Of a stretch of DNA of 64,000 nt, positions 37,778 to 50,236 are shown one piece after another (positions within the stretch are counted from its first letter, which is position 1; each line of letters begins with the position of its first letter). The stretch spans positions 43,340,320 to 43,404,319 of the forward strand of contig NC_061866.1 of assembly GCF_907164915.1 (NCBI RefSeq). The letters run 5' to 3'. The notes under the pieces were generated by a model that was given only the letters and a program-made list of their open reading frames with translations, had not been told where the DNA came from and searched no databases. Made by a program: the position numbers and the translations under genes. The DNA comes from Impatiens glandulifera. Its lineage: Eukaryota > Streptophyta > Magnoliopsida > Ericales > Balsaminaceae.

Positions 37778-38400
37778 TCTCTCAAGTTTTTCTCGCGACG
37801 TGACCTATAAATCCAGCGAATTTCAGATTTCGAACAAGCCTGAAAACGTAATCTCAACACTCAAAATCCTTTCATTGGCAATCCAACTTCAATTTTTCTT
37901 TTTTCTTTTGATAAACAACTTCTATTTCTCTCTCTCTATTTGTAGATTAAACTCAAATAATAATAAAATGCAATTACTAACTATAAATGGTCTTGTCGCG
38001 AGACGCAACCGCATTCGCGAGACATACCCACGAGACGCACCCGCATTCGCGAGACGCACCTAGAATCCGCCGCAACAGAGACATTTAACCAATCAATCCC
38101 TAAACCCTAAACCTAACAAACAATGCGTTCAAAAAAAATAAACAACAAGTGAAGGACAAATGAAGCATACCAGTAGTAGCGGACATCATGGTTGCCTGCC
38201 TTCGCTGGGATTCCGACGTCCTTCGCTAGGATTCCGACGTCGTCGGGGGTCCGTCTTCTTTTTAGAGAGGAGGAGAAGGGAGAAGACGTGAAGAGAGTAA
38301 ATAGAGAAAAAAGAAAAGAAAAGAAAATGGGAAGAAATTGATTTTTTTTTAATTATATATCAAGGGCATTGTGGATTTTTCACAATGCACTTAGTTGCGT
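37778..38400 (-). promoter_or_regulatory. Leader and promoter block of AP-3 sigma fragment, U3
   Basis: Nearly identical to 63414-64000 and similar to 7044-7640. It has CGCATTCGCGAGACGCAC tandem units (37995-38060), the telo-box-like CCCTAAACCCTAAACC (38098-38113) and a duplicated CCTTCGCTGGGATTCCGACG unit (38199-38240) that is single in U1. Confidence 0.5.
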
Positions 38401-39289
38401 GACGCAACTAGAGGCAACTAGAGGTTGCGTGACACAACGGGGGCATTTTTGTTCAAAAAAAATAATTGTCACCAGCGCATTTAATTTTATGCGTTAACAC
38501 TTATAGCAAATAAGGCCCTTTTTAGAGTCATTTCGAGTTAGAGCATCATATAAGAATTGAGTTATTCTTAACTAATGAAAATTATAATATAATATAATAT
38601 ATTTTAATTAGAATAATTATTAAATAAATACCAAACAAACTAGGTCATTATATTTTAGAATAAAATATTTTAATTTTTTAAAATAAGATTAACAAATTTA
38701 ATTTAAATTTGAAATAATCAAATAAAAATTCGATTAAAAAAATCTTTACTTAAACTAATTAAAAATATTATTTATTTGATAAAGAGTTGATAATTGATTT
38801 TTAGTTTAAATTGTGAATAAAATATATGCGTATAAAATGTATTTTTAACTAGAGTTTCATTTTGTTTTGTAATTTAGTGATATTTGAGAAATGTATGAGT
38901 TAAAAACGGTCTTCACTTTATAAAATCTTAACTTTTGAAAGTTGTTTGTATAACGTTTTATTTTAACCAATTATTCTTCATATTCTAGACATGTATATGT
39001 TTTTTTTTTGTATTTAAAAACTGCGAAAACAATATTTAAATGATGATACTTGTAGCTGATCATGACGATGATTAAGGAGAAATGTACCTAAAAAATATCA
39101 GTTAAAGACATAAGAGTTTAAAAATAAATCACAAACAAGTCCTTATTAAAATAGATTTTATGAAATATTATAAAAATATTTTGAAATCATTTTCTATTTT
39201 TTTCTTAGATTTTTAAAAAATGATTTAGGATTCCAAACTTACAAAAAATAATTGTGAAATTAAGAAATGTAACCAAACATGCCCTAAGT
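38401..39289. repeat. AT-rich intergenic segment, U3
   Basis: Matches 7661-8159 (U1) up to about 38960. The rest (38960-39289) matches 22040-22210 (U2). No gene. Confidence 0.55.
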
Positions 39290-39715
39290 CTCGTGTTCTC
39301 GGTCCTGAATGCGATTTCCATCGGCTGGGGTGTTGAAACCCTCGGTCTTGGGTTGGAACTCCTCGATCGAGTTGGAAGAATCAACGGTCGGGGTGTTAAA
39401 GACCCTAGGTCGGATGCAGGAGTCATCGGTCCTAGGTGCGAAGTTATCTGTCATAGGTGCGGAAGACTCTCGGTCGGGTATAGGAATCATTAGTCGGGTG
39501 CATGATTCATCGGTCATGGGTTAGCCATGGGCTAACTTTCCTCGGTCCTAGGTATGAATAACACTCGGACATGGGTTAGCCTTGGGCTAACTTCTGTCGG
39601 TACTGAGTGCGAAGAACACTCGGTCTTGGGTTAGCCTTGGGCTAAGTTTTATCGGTCCTAGATGCAAATGATTCTCGGTCCAGACTTGACCCGGTCTAGG
39701 TTTCTCAGTCCTTAA
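39290..39715. repeat. Degenerate minisatellite, CGGTCCTGGGT type, U3
   Basis: Counterpart of 22216-22600, with the GGGTTAGCC(T)TGGGCTAAC unit recurring at about 39517, 39572 and 39629. Short open frames on both strands (39205-39524) are by-products of the repeat. Confidence 0.7.
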
Positions 39716-41753
39716 GAACATCAAACAACTACAGGTTTGATAATTTCGTTTGAGGCATGCATCCTTTGATCCAAGGGCATGGGAAGCATCTTATAGTTCC
39801 TAAGATCATTTAGAACATCATCCTGATGTGTAAACTTTTCAACTTTTTTTGAATACCTTAGAATTTTTTTCCCATTCTCATTCGATCGGGATGAGGTTCC
39901 ATTCAACCCAAATATTTTTGTCATAAAAAACTAGTTTATGATTTTTCGGTTTTAATGAAGTGTAAAGAGTTTGTCAATAGCTTTCTATGCTTCATATAGT
40001 TGAATGAAACTAAAACATGAACACTAGTTGTTCATTTTGACCAATTCAATAACTGAATTTTTTTATAAAAAAAATTAGTTTTGGATCCAACATGATCGGG
40101 ATGGATTGGAACTTGTCCAAATAGGTTCTCAACATCATTAGAAATATGCAAGGAAGTTTTCTGAAAACTCGATTTTGAAAATTTTCAAAATCAAATTTGG
40201 GGATTTCCAATTTAAGATTATTTATCTAGTTTTGTTTCAACAGAAAGCTTACAAATGATTCTAGGATCATTTTCCAATCAAGAAATCGAATAATAAGTCA
40301 ATGTATGATAATGGAAAAAACTAAAATATAAAAAAATCAATTTAATCTGATAATGAGAATTACATTGTAATTGAAATCTTATTATGCGTTGGAGAACACT
40401 CCTTAACTCTTAGAGAAACTTTCTGAATGTCTGAATCAACACCTTACAGCATTACACAAAAGTTCTGAACTTTCAGAAAAGTTTAAAGAGCTTGCGGATT
40501 TATCTTTGGAGGTGATTGAGGGCTTGATATTGGATCTCTTGTCTTTGGTTTTCTTAGATAAAGCTATTTATAGCCACCCAAGATTGGTTCATCAACCAAG
40601 TGGGTTGGATTAAGTCAAACAGTCATTGATGGCGTTTTGTCTGTTCTCCGTCCAGTTGCTGGTATAGGCCATGATGATGCTCCTAGGCGTAGGGAAAATA
40701 ATCACCGGAGTAGAGTGTTCATGTCACATTTTTAAAAGAAGTTTAAAGGTGAAAAAACGACAAAGTTCCATCTTTGAAAAATCAAAGACATCTTTGAAAA
40801 ATCAAAGATGGATGCGGATGTTTATCCATTCTCGTCGCGAGGAATACGAAGATGCAAGGTGAAACGACGTCGTCTCGAGCTTCCACGTTTGAGCATCATG
40901 GAAGGGCCAAAACGACAAAGCTTTGGGCGCACCGGACCATGGGCGTTCCTTCAGCGCTCAAGCGTTCCATCTGCTTGGATGAGACGGTGTTAGAGCATCT
41001 GTTTGGTGATCTGTTGCTTCGTAAATGTGTCTTCCTCCATTTAACGGGTGACACTATGTGTTCCCGAGTGTTGGATGATGATCTAACGCTCATCTGATGG
41101 CCATGGCTTTTACTGCATCGATTCTTTCGAATTTCGGCCACACAAGATCACAAGTGATTTTTCAGCCTTGGAACTTATTTGAAATTGATTTTTTAATCCT
41201 TTTTGCTTCATTTTCAACCTACACAATATATAAAATATTTTTAATAAATATGACATTTATTTTTCCAGTTTATTTTATTTTATTTGTATATTTTTGGGGT
41301 TTATTAAATAATTTATTTTGGAGAAGAGGGATACAACATTTATTCTAAATTATTTATTTTAATCACATTAATTTTCTTAAAATTAATTTGAGATAAAATA
41401 ACATTTGTCCCAATTTTATTTTTATTTTTTTTCTTGGCATTATCTTAATTAATTGGGATTTCATTATCACAATAATTAATACGATTAATTATTTAATCCT
41501 GTTTTGGCCTTATTTTAATTTATTTTGATTTTATTTTCTCAAAATAATTATTTAAAATTTATAAATTGGGTAGGTAAAATTTTGGTGCTTACTAATATAA
41601 ATTGTAATTTTTTCCACACTAATAATATAAAATATATATTTAATTTGATTATTTTGCATTAGTATACTTACCTGCCAAATGAACATTTTGATGTCATCTA
41701 TGATAAACGAGAACCTTGTACTCAACCGATGAAGAAGGTAGAATGAAACTATG
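39716..41753. repeat. Dispersed module M, U3 copy, with hAT empty site
   Basis: Homologous to 8160-9601 and 22600-24425. Contains the doubled ATCTTTGAAAAATCAAAGA unit (about 40770-40810), as in U1. The unoccupied hAT target GTTATGGC follows at 41754-41761. Open frames of 61-83 aa around 40808-41348 correspond to those in U1 but differ at many residues. No domain recognised. Confidence 0.6.
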
Positions 41754-41761
41754 GTTATGGC

Positions 41762-42025
41762 TACATACGTCACACCAACAACCACAGTGGAGATGAGAGA
41801 AGTATCGCCACAAATCCCAATTATTTTGAAAAAGATTGGAGCATAAAATATAATGACATTAACTTCGACAGACTATTGAATATTGAGACGAGGATGAACA
41901 TTATCAAGTGAGGTCAATGCTAGTGTTGCAACATATTTTCCCACACCTTTCTCGCCTGCTCAATAGATTCCATGAGATTATTACATTACTAATCTACATC
42001 CTCGCCCCTTAATCGGTAGAACATG
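41762..42025. other. Spacer between module M and Copia, U3
   Basis: Matches 10096-10356. No gene. It ends in ACATG, the base of the Copia target duplication. Confidence 0.6.
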
Positions 42026-43726
42026 TGTTAGAAAAAAAATAGATCTGTATGGATACGACAGGAAAAATAAAGTTCCACAAACGATTGTATCTAAATGAAC
42101 ATGTTTGAAAACTTATCGAGATAAAGTTGAGGCGTGCTGGGCACTGTCCTTAGAGAGATTTCGCCTCCTCGAGTAGATTATTCGTTGCGGTAGGATGTTA
42201 GTGACACTCCCTCTCAAAATTCAACAACTCTTCCCGTTAATGTCGCAATCTGCTTAACGAGGCTTAGAGGATAATAGCTTTGGATGCTCTCGAGAATGTT
42301 GATTGTTCTTTTTGAAAAAGTATATCTATAATCTTTTTCTACCTCTAGTATATATAGATATATAAAAATATACTGACAAAACGTTTTCAATAATTGATCA
42401 CAAATATTGCAAATCAATCCCACAAATTAAGATATTAGTAACGGTAATTAAATATCTTAATTGATCACAATTAATTCAAAATCAATCCCACAAATTAAGA
42501 GACTAGTAACGGTAATTGAAGATTTGATTTTGGCTGTTAATATACGTAAATCTTTAATTTGAACGTTGTAAATTAATTCCATAATTTAGGATGATTAAAA
42601 TTAAAATAATAATTTAGAAATAACTATTATTAATATTTATCCAACAATCCCCACATATTTCAAAATTATTTAAAAAAAACATTTTTCTCGAGAGCGCAAA
42701 AAATTAATGCATCAGTACTAGTGTCTTTTAGACTATGAACTAGTACTTAGAAAAATAAGTAAAGACTCACAAAAATGTCGGTGAGATTAGAACCTCTATG
42801 AACCTCATTTTAGACGTGAATCAGTGAACTTATTTGTCACATTAATTTCTCTTCCAAAGTTATCCGTCGCGGTGTGACACATTTTGGCCTTGCGTCGATC
42901 CTGCATCTCGTGAGAGCTCTAGAAAGGCTGTCTTACCCATATGAACCTACAATACGTAAATTAATTCATGTACTAGGTTGGGTTACTATCATTCTCAGTT
43001 TCGTTTGTAGACATTAATCCCATCCCCTCGATGTATTTCTCACTAGCCTCGAGCTTAGTGGTTTGGTCAGAGGATCCGCCAAATTCATCTCTGACCTTAC
43101 AAAGTTTAGTGATATCACTCCATGTTTAATCAGTTGTTTCACTAAACAATGCTGCACCCGCATGTGTCGACTTTTTCCATTATAATTATCATTATTGGCT
43201 CTACCAATGGCTGCTTTACAATCACAATGTATCGATATAGAAGGCATGGGCTTTTTCCATAAAGGGATATCTGCTAAGAAATTTCTAAGCCACTTAGCCT
43301 CAATACCTGCCAAATCGAGAGCAATAAACTCTTACTCCATTGTCAAACGTTCTATACAAGTCTGCTTTGCTGATTTCCAAGAGACATCACCTTTTCCTAT
43401 AGTAAATATGAATCCACTTGTAGACTTGATTTCATCTGAATCAGAAATCCAGTTAACATCACAATAACCCTCAAGTACGGCTGGAAAATCACAATAGTAT
43501 ATACCAAAATCTATAGTTCCACGTAAATATCTTAAAATTCTATTTAGTGCAATCCAATGATCTTTATTAAGATTCTGAGTGTATCTACTCAATCTATTAA
43601 CTGCATATGCAATATGTCTCGAACAATTCATCAGATACATGAGACTCCCAACTATTTTAGCATAATCAGATTGATAAACACTATTTCCAGTATTTTTCTT
43701 TAAGTGTAAATTAGAGTCATAAGGAG
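42026..43726 (-). mobile_element. Copia element, 3' LTR and RNase H part, U3
   Basis: Duplicate of 10357-12254. The LTR is 42026-42646 (621 bp). RNase H coding remnants (43640-43014) include WLRNFLADIPLW and KSRHMRVQHC. About 220 bp present in U1 (11250-11480) is missing. The element is cut off inside the nested hAT at about 43890, so the rest of pol and the other LTR are gone. Confidence 0.85.
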
Positions 43727-43890
43727 TAGGGGTGTCAAAAATGAACTCGACCCGCCAACCCGATACGAGTCGACCCGAAGAATATTGGGTTAGGGTTGGG
43801 GTTTTCGGGTTTTAATCATTTCGGGTTAGACCCAAAATATAACCTGAAAAAGAAAATTGGGTTGGATTGGGTTTGGGTCAACCCGGGTTG
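43727..43890. mobile_element. Left end of nested hAT element, truncated, U3
   Basis: Begins TAGGGGTGTCAA after ATAAGGAG, at the same site as 12255. It breaks at CAACCCGGGTTG, where unrelated GC-rich sequence begins. Confidence 0.85.
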
Positions 43891-44526
43891 CCTGCGACAG
43901 ATGCGCATTCGCCTGCGATAGATGCATATTCGCCTGCGACAGCCTTCGACAACCTGCAACAGCATTCGACAGATCCATTTCAAACCCAAAACGATTTAGT
44001 CAGCCCAAAACCTAAACCTAAACACTAAGATGACTAAAACCCTAAACCATAGTTCGATTTTAGCATGCATTGAAGGTAAACGATAGAAAACGGGAAAAAC
44101 TCACCTTCAATGCCTCGGGAGTTCGATGCCTCGGATAGTCGTTCGTTCGTTCTAGTCGATATGCAACCTTAGTTCGTTCTAGTCGTTCGATGCCTTGGAT
44201 AGTCGTTCGTTCTTCTTGGATCGTCGTCGGGGGCTCAGTTAGTCGTCGGGGGCTTGGTTAGTCATCGGAGGAGAGGTGGTGTTTGGGGGAGGATCGTGGT
44301 CGTCGTCGTCGGGTGTTTGGAATAGGAAGAAACTGGGGATAAGGGAAGACGGTTTGGAAATTTGAAAAGATGAGAGGGAGGGAAGAAAAGAAACTAAAAG
44401 GTTGATTTTTTTAATTTGAGGGCAAAAGAGTCTTTTGACATAGGCAAAATGTTATATTTGAAAATTTTATTTGGCCTATGCTAAGTTTGAAAATAAACCT
44501 CTTATTAGGGTTATTTCGTCAAATTT
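43891..44526. other. GC-richer block resembling a gene leader
   Basis: Tandem units with CGCCTGCGACAG and GCATTCGACAG (43890-43975), CCTAAACCTAAAC and AAACCCTAAACC telo-box-like motifs (44008-44050), repeated GTCGTTCGTTC (44128-44205) and TCGTCGGGGGCT (44222-44262) units, then a purine-rich run. The order resembles the AP-3 sigma leader block (37980-38340) but sequence identity is low. No coding sequence is attached. Confidence 0.45.
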
Positions 44527-46460
44527 CTCGTTGGTTTAGACATACATATTTCATCAAATTTGGGATTTAAGCTATCATATACCATTGGGACCATATTTAT
44601 CTCATATAACTTACCAACTTTAAAAATGAAGTTATATTTATTAAATTAAGAGAAAATATGGATTTGAGATATAGTATATTCATATTTTTACTACTTTGGT
44701 AAGCCTGAAATTCACAATAGAATTGGAAGGTTCAATTAAAATTCTTTAGTTTGGTAAACCTTTAATATTAAGAATTAAAAATGGAAATAAAATTCTAATA
44801 GAATTTAATATGATGCAATTATATATATATATTAAAATTATTAACTTTATTAAAAATAAAGAAGATTACTTAATTTATTAACCTTATCAAAATATTTTAA
44901 TAAAGAAAAACTAGTACGACACCAAATATGCATCACATTTCAAATCAAAACGCTTCATTTTTATTTAATAATTATTCTAAATTATCATAAATTATAATAA
45001 GTATAGAATATATATATGAATTAAAATTATTAATCTTATTAAAATTTTAAAATAAAATCATAATTTTATTATTTACATAAAATCATTAAGTGAAAGTATG
45101 AATATTAATGTTCAACAAGTTTATTTTACTGCACATGATTTGTGTTGTTCCTTTGAAGCTAATTTTCCAGATTTTGTGTTGCTGCTTTGCTATTTTTCCA
45201 AAATCAGTATTTATTAAATTCTAATTAAATATGCCCAAACTTCATCCTTAAAATGTGTAGGGTCCAATTTTTATACGCCCAAGCAGCAAAACACCCAAAC
45301 TTTTTATATGGAACAAAAGTACTAATTTTTTATTCAATCTTCCTCTAATAACATTGTTAACTTCTTATAATATCATTTATACCAATAAACCATTTAAATC
45401 AGATATAATTTATTTATTTTTTATTTAATTTTATTTTTGCAAAAGTCTAATAAACAATAAAATAATAGGACAATTATAATAGAGCTAGGCAATATTTGGT
45501 CAACACGAAATTGATATTGACCTCTCTATGTCATCTATTAGATGTTGATATTACACCCTCAATATCAACCACGAAAAAATCTATTGCTATTTTTCGTTTT
45601 TATATATTAACATGTTTTTTACTAGTGATTATTATAAATTTAACTAACAAAGAAATCAACTTGATAAAAATATTTGGAGATTGTCTAATTTTTTTTAAAA
45701 ATATCTCATTCTTAATTTTTTCTCACAATTATCACCTCACCACACATATCAAATCACTTGTAAACTAATGCAATCACAACAATATATACAATTGCTTTCA
45801 AATTTAAAATTAATAAAAATAATTGCATACGTGTATAAACGTAATTTTATCAGAGATTCAATTGTTGAGTTCAATATTTTGTGATATTTACGAAAAAGCT
45901 TTCACGCTATATCCTCGGTACATTAAAGAGTGGTATCTACTCATCAAAATTTGACTATTTATTTTGAAAATTGGTTTTATTTCGTTTTAGTTAACCAATT
46001 ATTTTTCAATTTATAGACATGTATAGGTTTTTTGGATTTAAAATTATAAAAATAATGTTTAAATGCTAGTACCTGCGATTGATGTTGAGAATTATTAAGA
46101 GATGTACAATGAATTGGAGAACACTTTTAAACTCTTGATAAAGTTTTTTGAAATTATCCAGAAACAAACTTTAGAGCCTTATACAAAATTTCTAAAAATT
46201 TCAAAAAAACTTAGCGGATTGAATTTTAGACTAAAGGTGATTAATGGTTTTTGTGTATTCCAACGACTTGATCCAATGATCAACCCTATGATTATAGGTG
46301 AAATGATCACTGTGCCAGGAATTGTGATATATATATGAATTAAAATTATTATGCAGTAAGACCAATATTGAATTGCAACATATTTTTCAACACCTTCTTG
46401 GACTGTTAAACAGTTATTTCATTTCTTTTCTACATCCTCGTTTCCTTAATCGGCATAACA
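44527..46460. repeat. U4 remnant: upstream segment, module M trace, Copia empty site
   Basis: 44527-44710 matches 35874-35960 joined directly to 36715-36800, without the LINE. 46105-46260 is a diverged trace of module M (compare 40390-40500). 46370-46460 matches the spacer before the Copia insertion. AT-rich, no gene. A CACTA-type end lies at 45480-45627. Confidence 0.6.
45480..45627 (-). mobile_element. CACTA-type end remnant, U4
   Basis: Minus strand starts CACTAGTAAAAAACATG. Contains ATATCAACC and related subterminal motifs. Confidence 0.45.
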
Positions 46461-46894
46461 TTACCCTAGCCTCATTCAATTTACCATACTCAATCATAAA
46501 ATTTGAAGTTTCAATAATTAGGAGCAATACTATACGATGAAGATGAAGGCAAAATTCATGGCACCGTTGAGTCTGTAACTCCATCTATGTTCGCTCTCGT
46601 CGAAAAAATAGTTTATCACACTCACAACAATAGTGTCAATCGTGGTGAATAACTGAAATCTGATATAGATTTATTCTCGATATTTGATCGGTGCCATTTC
46701 TTTGATATATTTTGGCGTAGACTACTTACAAAAATGATTAAATTTAATTAATTTAAAAATCCAATAAATAAATATTCAAAAATATTTTGAGAATTATGAA
46801 ACTAAAATAACTCAAACAAAGAGCGACTTATTTATTTAGCATGTGAATTTGTAAAAACAACATAGAACAACTAATTAATGTTGACAATGAGTTG

Positions 46895-47057
46895 GATCAA
46901 CACGAACTAGCACGATCTAATACGATATTGATATTGACCCCTCTATACCAACCGTTTTTCTAATTGTTGATATTATACCCTCAATACCAACTCTCAATAC
47001 CAACTGTGAAAACGCGGTTACTATTTTCCGTTTGTTATTGTCATGTTTTTACTATTG
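46895..47057 (-). mobile_element. CACTA-type end remnant, U5 first
   Basis: Minus strand end CAATAGTAAAAACATGAC, with one change from CACTA. CTCAATACCAACT is duplicated inside. Confidence 0.4.
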
Positions 47058-47319
47058 GTTATTGTAAATTTAACTAACAAAGGAGCCGATGATAAAAATA
47101 TGTAACTCACTAAATCTCTAAGGGAAGTTTTTCATTTGAAATTAATTCTCCCAATAGTCCCATGACCACACATATCTAGTTGCGTATATGCAAACCAATT
47201 TACAATCAAAACAATCAGTTGGACATGACCTTAACCTCATCCAATTTACCAAGCTCAATCATAAAACATGGTTAAATGAATAGTAAAAATAACTATATAC
47301 TAGAATTATATAATGAGTT

Positions 47320-47471
47320 AGGTCAACACAAACTAGTACAATCCTACACGATATTAGAATTGACCTATCTATATCAACCGTTTTTCTAGCGGTTAGTTTT
47401 ACACTCTCAATACCAACCAGTGAAAAACGGTTCTTATTTTTCATTGTTAATACCATGTTTTTTTAATAGTG
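47320..47471 (-). mobile_element. CACTA-type end remnant, U5 second
   Basis: Minus strand end CACTATTAAAAAAACATGG. The flanks match those of 16600-16756 and 24590-24722, so these are segmental copies of one insertion. Confidence 0.45.
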
Positions 47472-49270
47472 CTAGTCATTTGATACCAATAAATCATATA
47501 TTAGTTAGAAATATATTTTCAAGAAATCTAATTAAATAAGATGGTTATATCATTTTTAACTCAAATATTTAATTAAAAAAAATAACTTAATAAATAAAGT
47601 GATAAAAATAATTTTTAAGAATAATAGTAAATGATAAACTCATTATGAAAAAGGGAAATTTTTATAATGAATTAGTTAGTGTCTTTCAATTTGTAATTTA
47701 ACTAATTAACTCACAATATATAAATCATTCTTAAGTAACTTTCTTTTTTGGAAATGAATAATTATTCATCAAATAGTGGTTACTAAAGCTTTTAAATAGA
47801 ATGGATGTAAAAATAATATTAATATATATAAAAAAAATTATAATTTGACAGAAAATGTTATTTGAAAGAAAGTGATATTGGTATAAGAGGTTATTTCTTA
47901 TAATTTTTGTTTGATTTTGAAAGGTTAACATTATTCTTATAGTCTTTTATTTTTACTTATATTTTTTCAATTAATACAAACAACAAGTAATTAAAACATT
48001 ATTAATATATAAGTAAATATGACAATAAATACTATAAAAAGTGAGCATGCAATCATTCCAATCCAAACTTACATTATTAGTCGTTAAATATAAAGTGATC
48101 AAATCTAATGTTCCAGATGGTGTGTTCCACTGTTTATCACATTCACAAAAATGGTTCATTTTATAGAATGAATCAAAATAAATGAAGAAAAGTAAACTTA
48201 TTTTTTGTGAAAGTACAAAGTGAAAAATAAATAAATCTGTAGCAACATATTTGATCCCAATATAGTCTCTTTAAGGCTAAAGAGAGCTTATCTTATAGAC
48301 TTACTTCTTTTAGATGAGTTTTTCTGAAATATAGTATTTCATAAGTAGATTTATTTATTTTTATTTATTTATTTTTGGTAATGTCAGTTTGAAAATTGAA
48401 TTTCTTTTACTAGCTAGTTTATTGAGTTGTTGTTAAACTTTTTAAGTTTGGTTTATATTTTTGTACTTTAGTAGTAGATTAGTTTTGAAATTTGGATTGT
48501 GTTTAGTTTCCTAAGTGGCTTTTTAAGATCCTCTAACTAAACAAATAAAATAAAATAAATTTAAATTATGGAAATCTTCGATTATGTTTGAATAACCCAT
48601 AAAAGTTTAGGAATTTATAGGTTGCAATCTTAACCATTTATGTAAGAATTCAAATATATTTATATGATTTAATTAAAAGATGTTCATATTATTCAACAAG
48701 GCAATAATGAATTTTGCCTCTATCAATCATAAAAAAAAACATAATTTTATTTGAGTCAATCTAGCATTTACTTCCAAAAAAATTTCACAAACAAATAAAT
48801 TTGGTCATTGTCGGTTTCTGTTTTGCAAAATTACATAAACATGCTATCATTTTAAAGTTGAAACAATCTTACCACATGCAAAATATGTCATTTCCAAACT
48901 TCTTAATTTGATGTTATGTCTCTAAAAGTCTAGTAACATTGATATATAATTTTTGCCTTAATAATCATAAGAGACATGTACAGTCAACAAAAATAAAATA
49001 AACTTTTACTTAGAGGTTAAAAATGTTACATGTTAAATGATAATGAATATTGGACATTTGGCTGGATGTAAATTAGATGCCTATTCCTTAACCAATCAAC
49101 AAAACACTTATGTCAATACTTGATTTAAAAAAAAAAAATAACATGTATATAAAAAGTAGTTGTTTAAGCACAATTTCAAATCTTAAAACAAAATAGACTT
49201 AAAATGTGAGTTACACAATAGAGTCACCCATATACTATCATTTTTAAATAACTCAAATATTTAATTGAAG

Positions 49271-50198
49271 AAAAATAACATACTAATTGATCCAAGTGAC
49301 AAAATAAGTTTTAAGAGACCGAATCTTTCATATTCGAGTTTTACTTGTAGAACATTATGTTAAAATCAAGATAACGTTACCTTCTTATCTAAAAAAAAAA
49401 AAAAGAAGTTAAAGCGGAAATTTTTAAAATATCATTAACTAACTAATGATCTTATTTTGTTTTAACCTGAGTGTTATAAAATTCTCATATATGTCTACAT
49501 TTCAATTTCAATTTCAAATTAAAGTGGCCATATAAACAGTCCAGTTCATGAATTGGCTGTTCTTCTGAACCAATCAGATTACAACTTCATTATTTTATTA
49601 TTAAATGAAGCAGTTGTTAGAAAAAGAGATATCTGGAACCCTGATTAATATCCGGGTCAATGAAAAGCGCAAAGGAGTGAAGCTTCATTCGTCTCACTCC
49701 GTTTTACATTAGTAGGCTGATAATTGCAATTCCGTTTTACATGGGTTTTATAATGTAAAACTGAACGAAGCTTGACAGTGTAAAACTAAATAAAGTTTGA
49801 CTCATTTAAGTGAAGTTTGCTTTATTTACTACTTAAATAGAAAAATATTAATTATTTTATAATTTTGGCGATGTTAAGTGAATTTGCTTCATTTGATTCC
49901 GTAAATAAAGCATATTAACTAGTTTGTATTCTATATAATTATATATTAAATATAATTATATATAAAAATATATTTATTATTTTATTTTTGATGTATTTAA
50001 ATTAGTTTATATTAAATATGTCATAATTGATATAAGTATACAAATATAAAAACATACATAATTACTTTGTCGAATATTTAAATTAATTTGTATTAATTAT
50101 TAATTATTTTATTTGTGATATAACTTATTAATTATTTTATAATTTATATAATTATAAATTTATTTGTAATATATTTAATTAATCTGTCAAAATTTATA

Positions 50199-50235
<37 letters not shown>

Positions 50236-50236
50236 C
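49271..50236. other. Unassigned AT-rich stretch
   Basis: No gene recognised. 49640-49870 holds repeated TGAAGCTT and GTAAAAC motifs related to the minisatellite at 51945-52135. The rest is very AT-rich and ends in an AT microsatellite (50205-50236). Confidence 0.4.

Larger units (their letters stand above)
46461..49270. repeat. U5: PPR 3' flank without a PPR gene
   Basis: Follows the order of 24426-26340 and 30745-32270 of U3, up to TAACTCAAATATTTAATTG, a few bases short of where the PPR stop codon would be. No PPR coding sequence follows. Two CACTA-type ends occur at 46895-47057 and 47320-47471, so part of this flank is itself duplicated. No gene seen. Confidence 0.65.
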
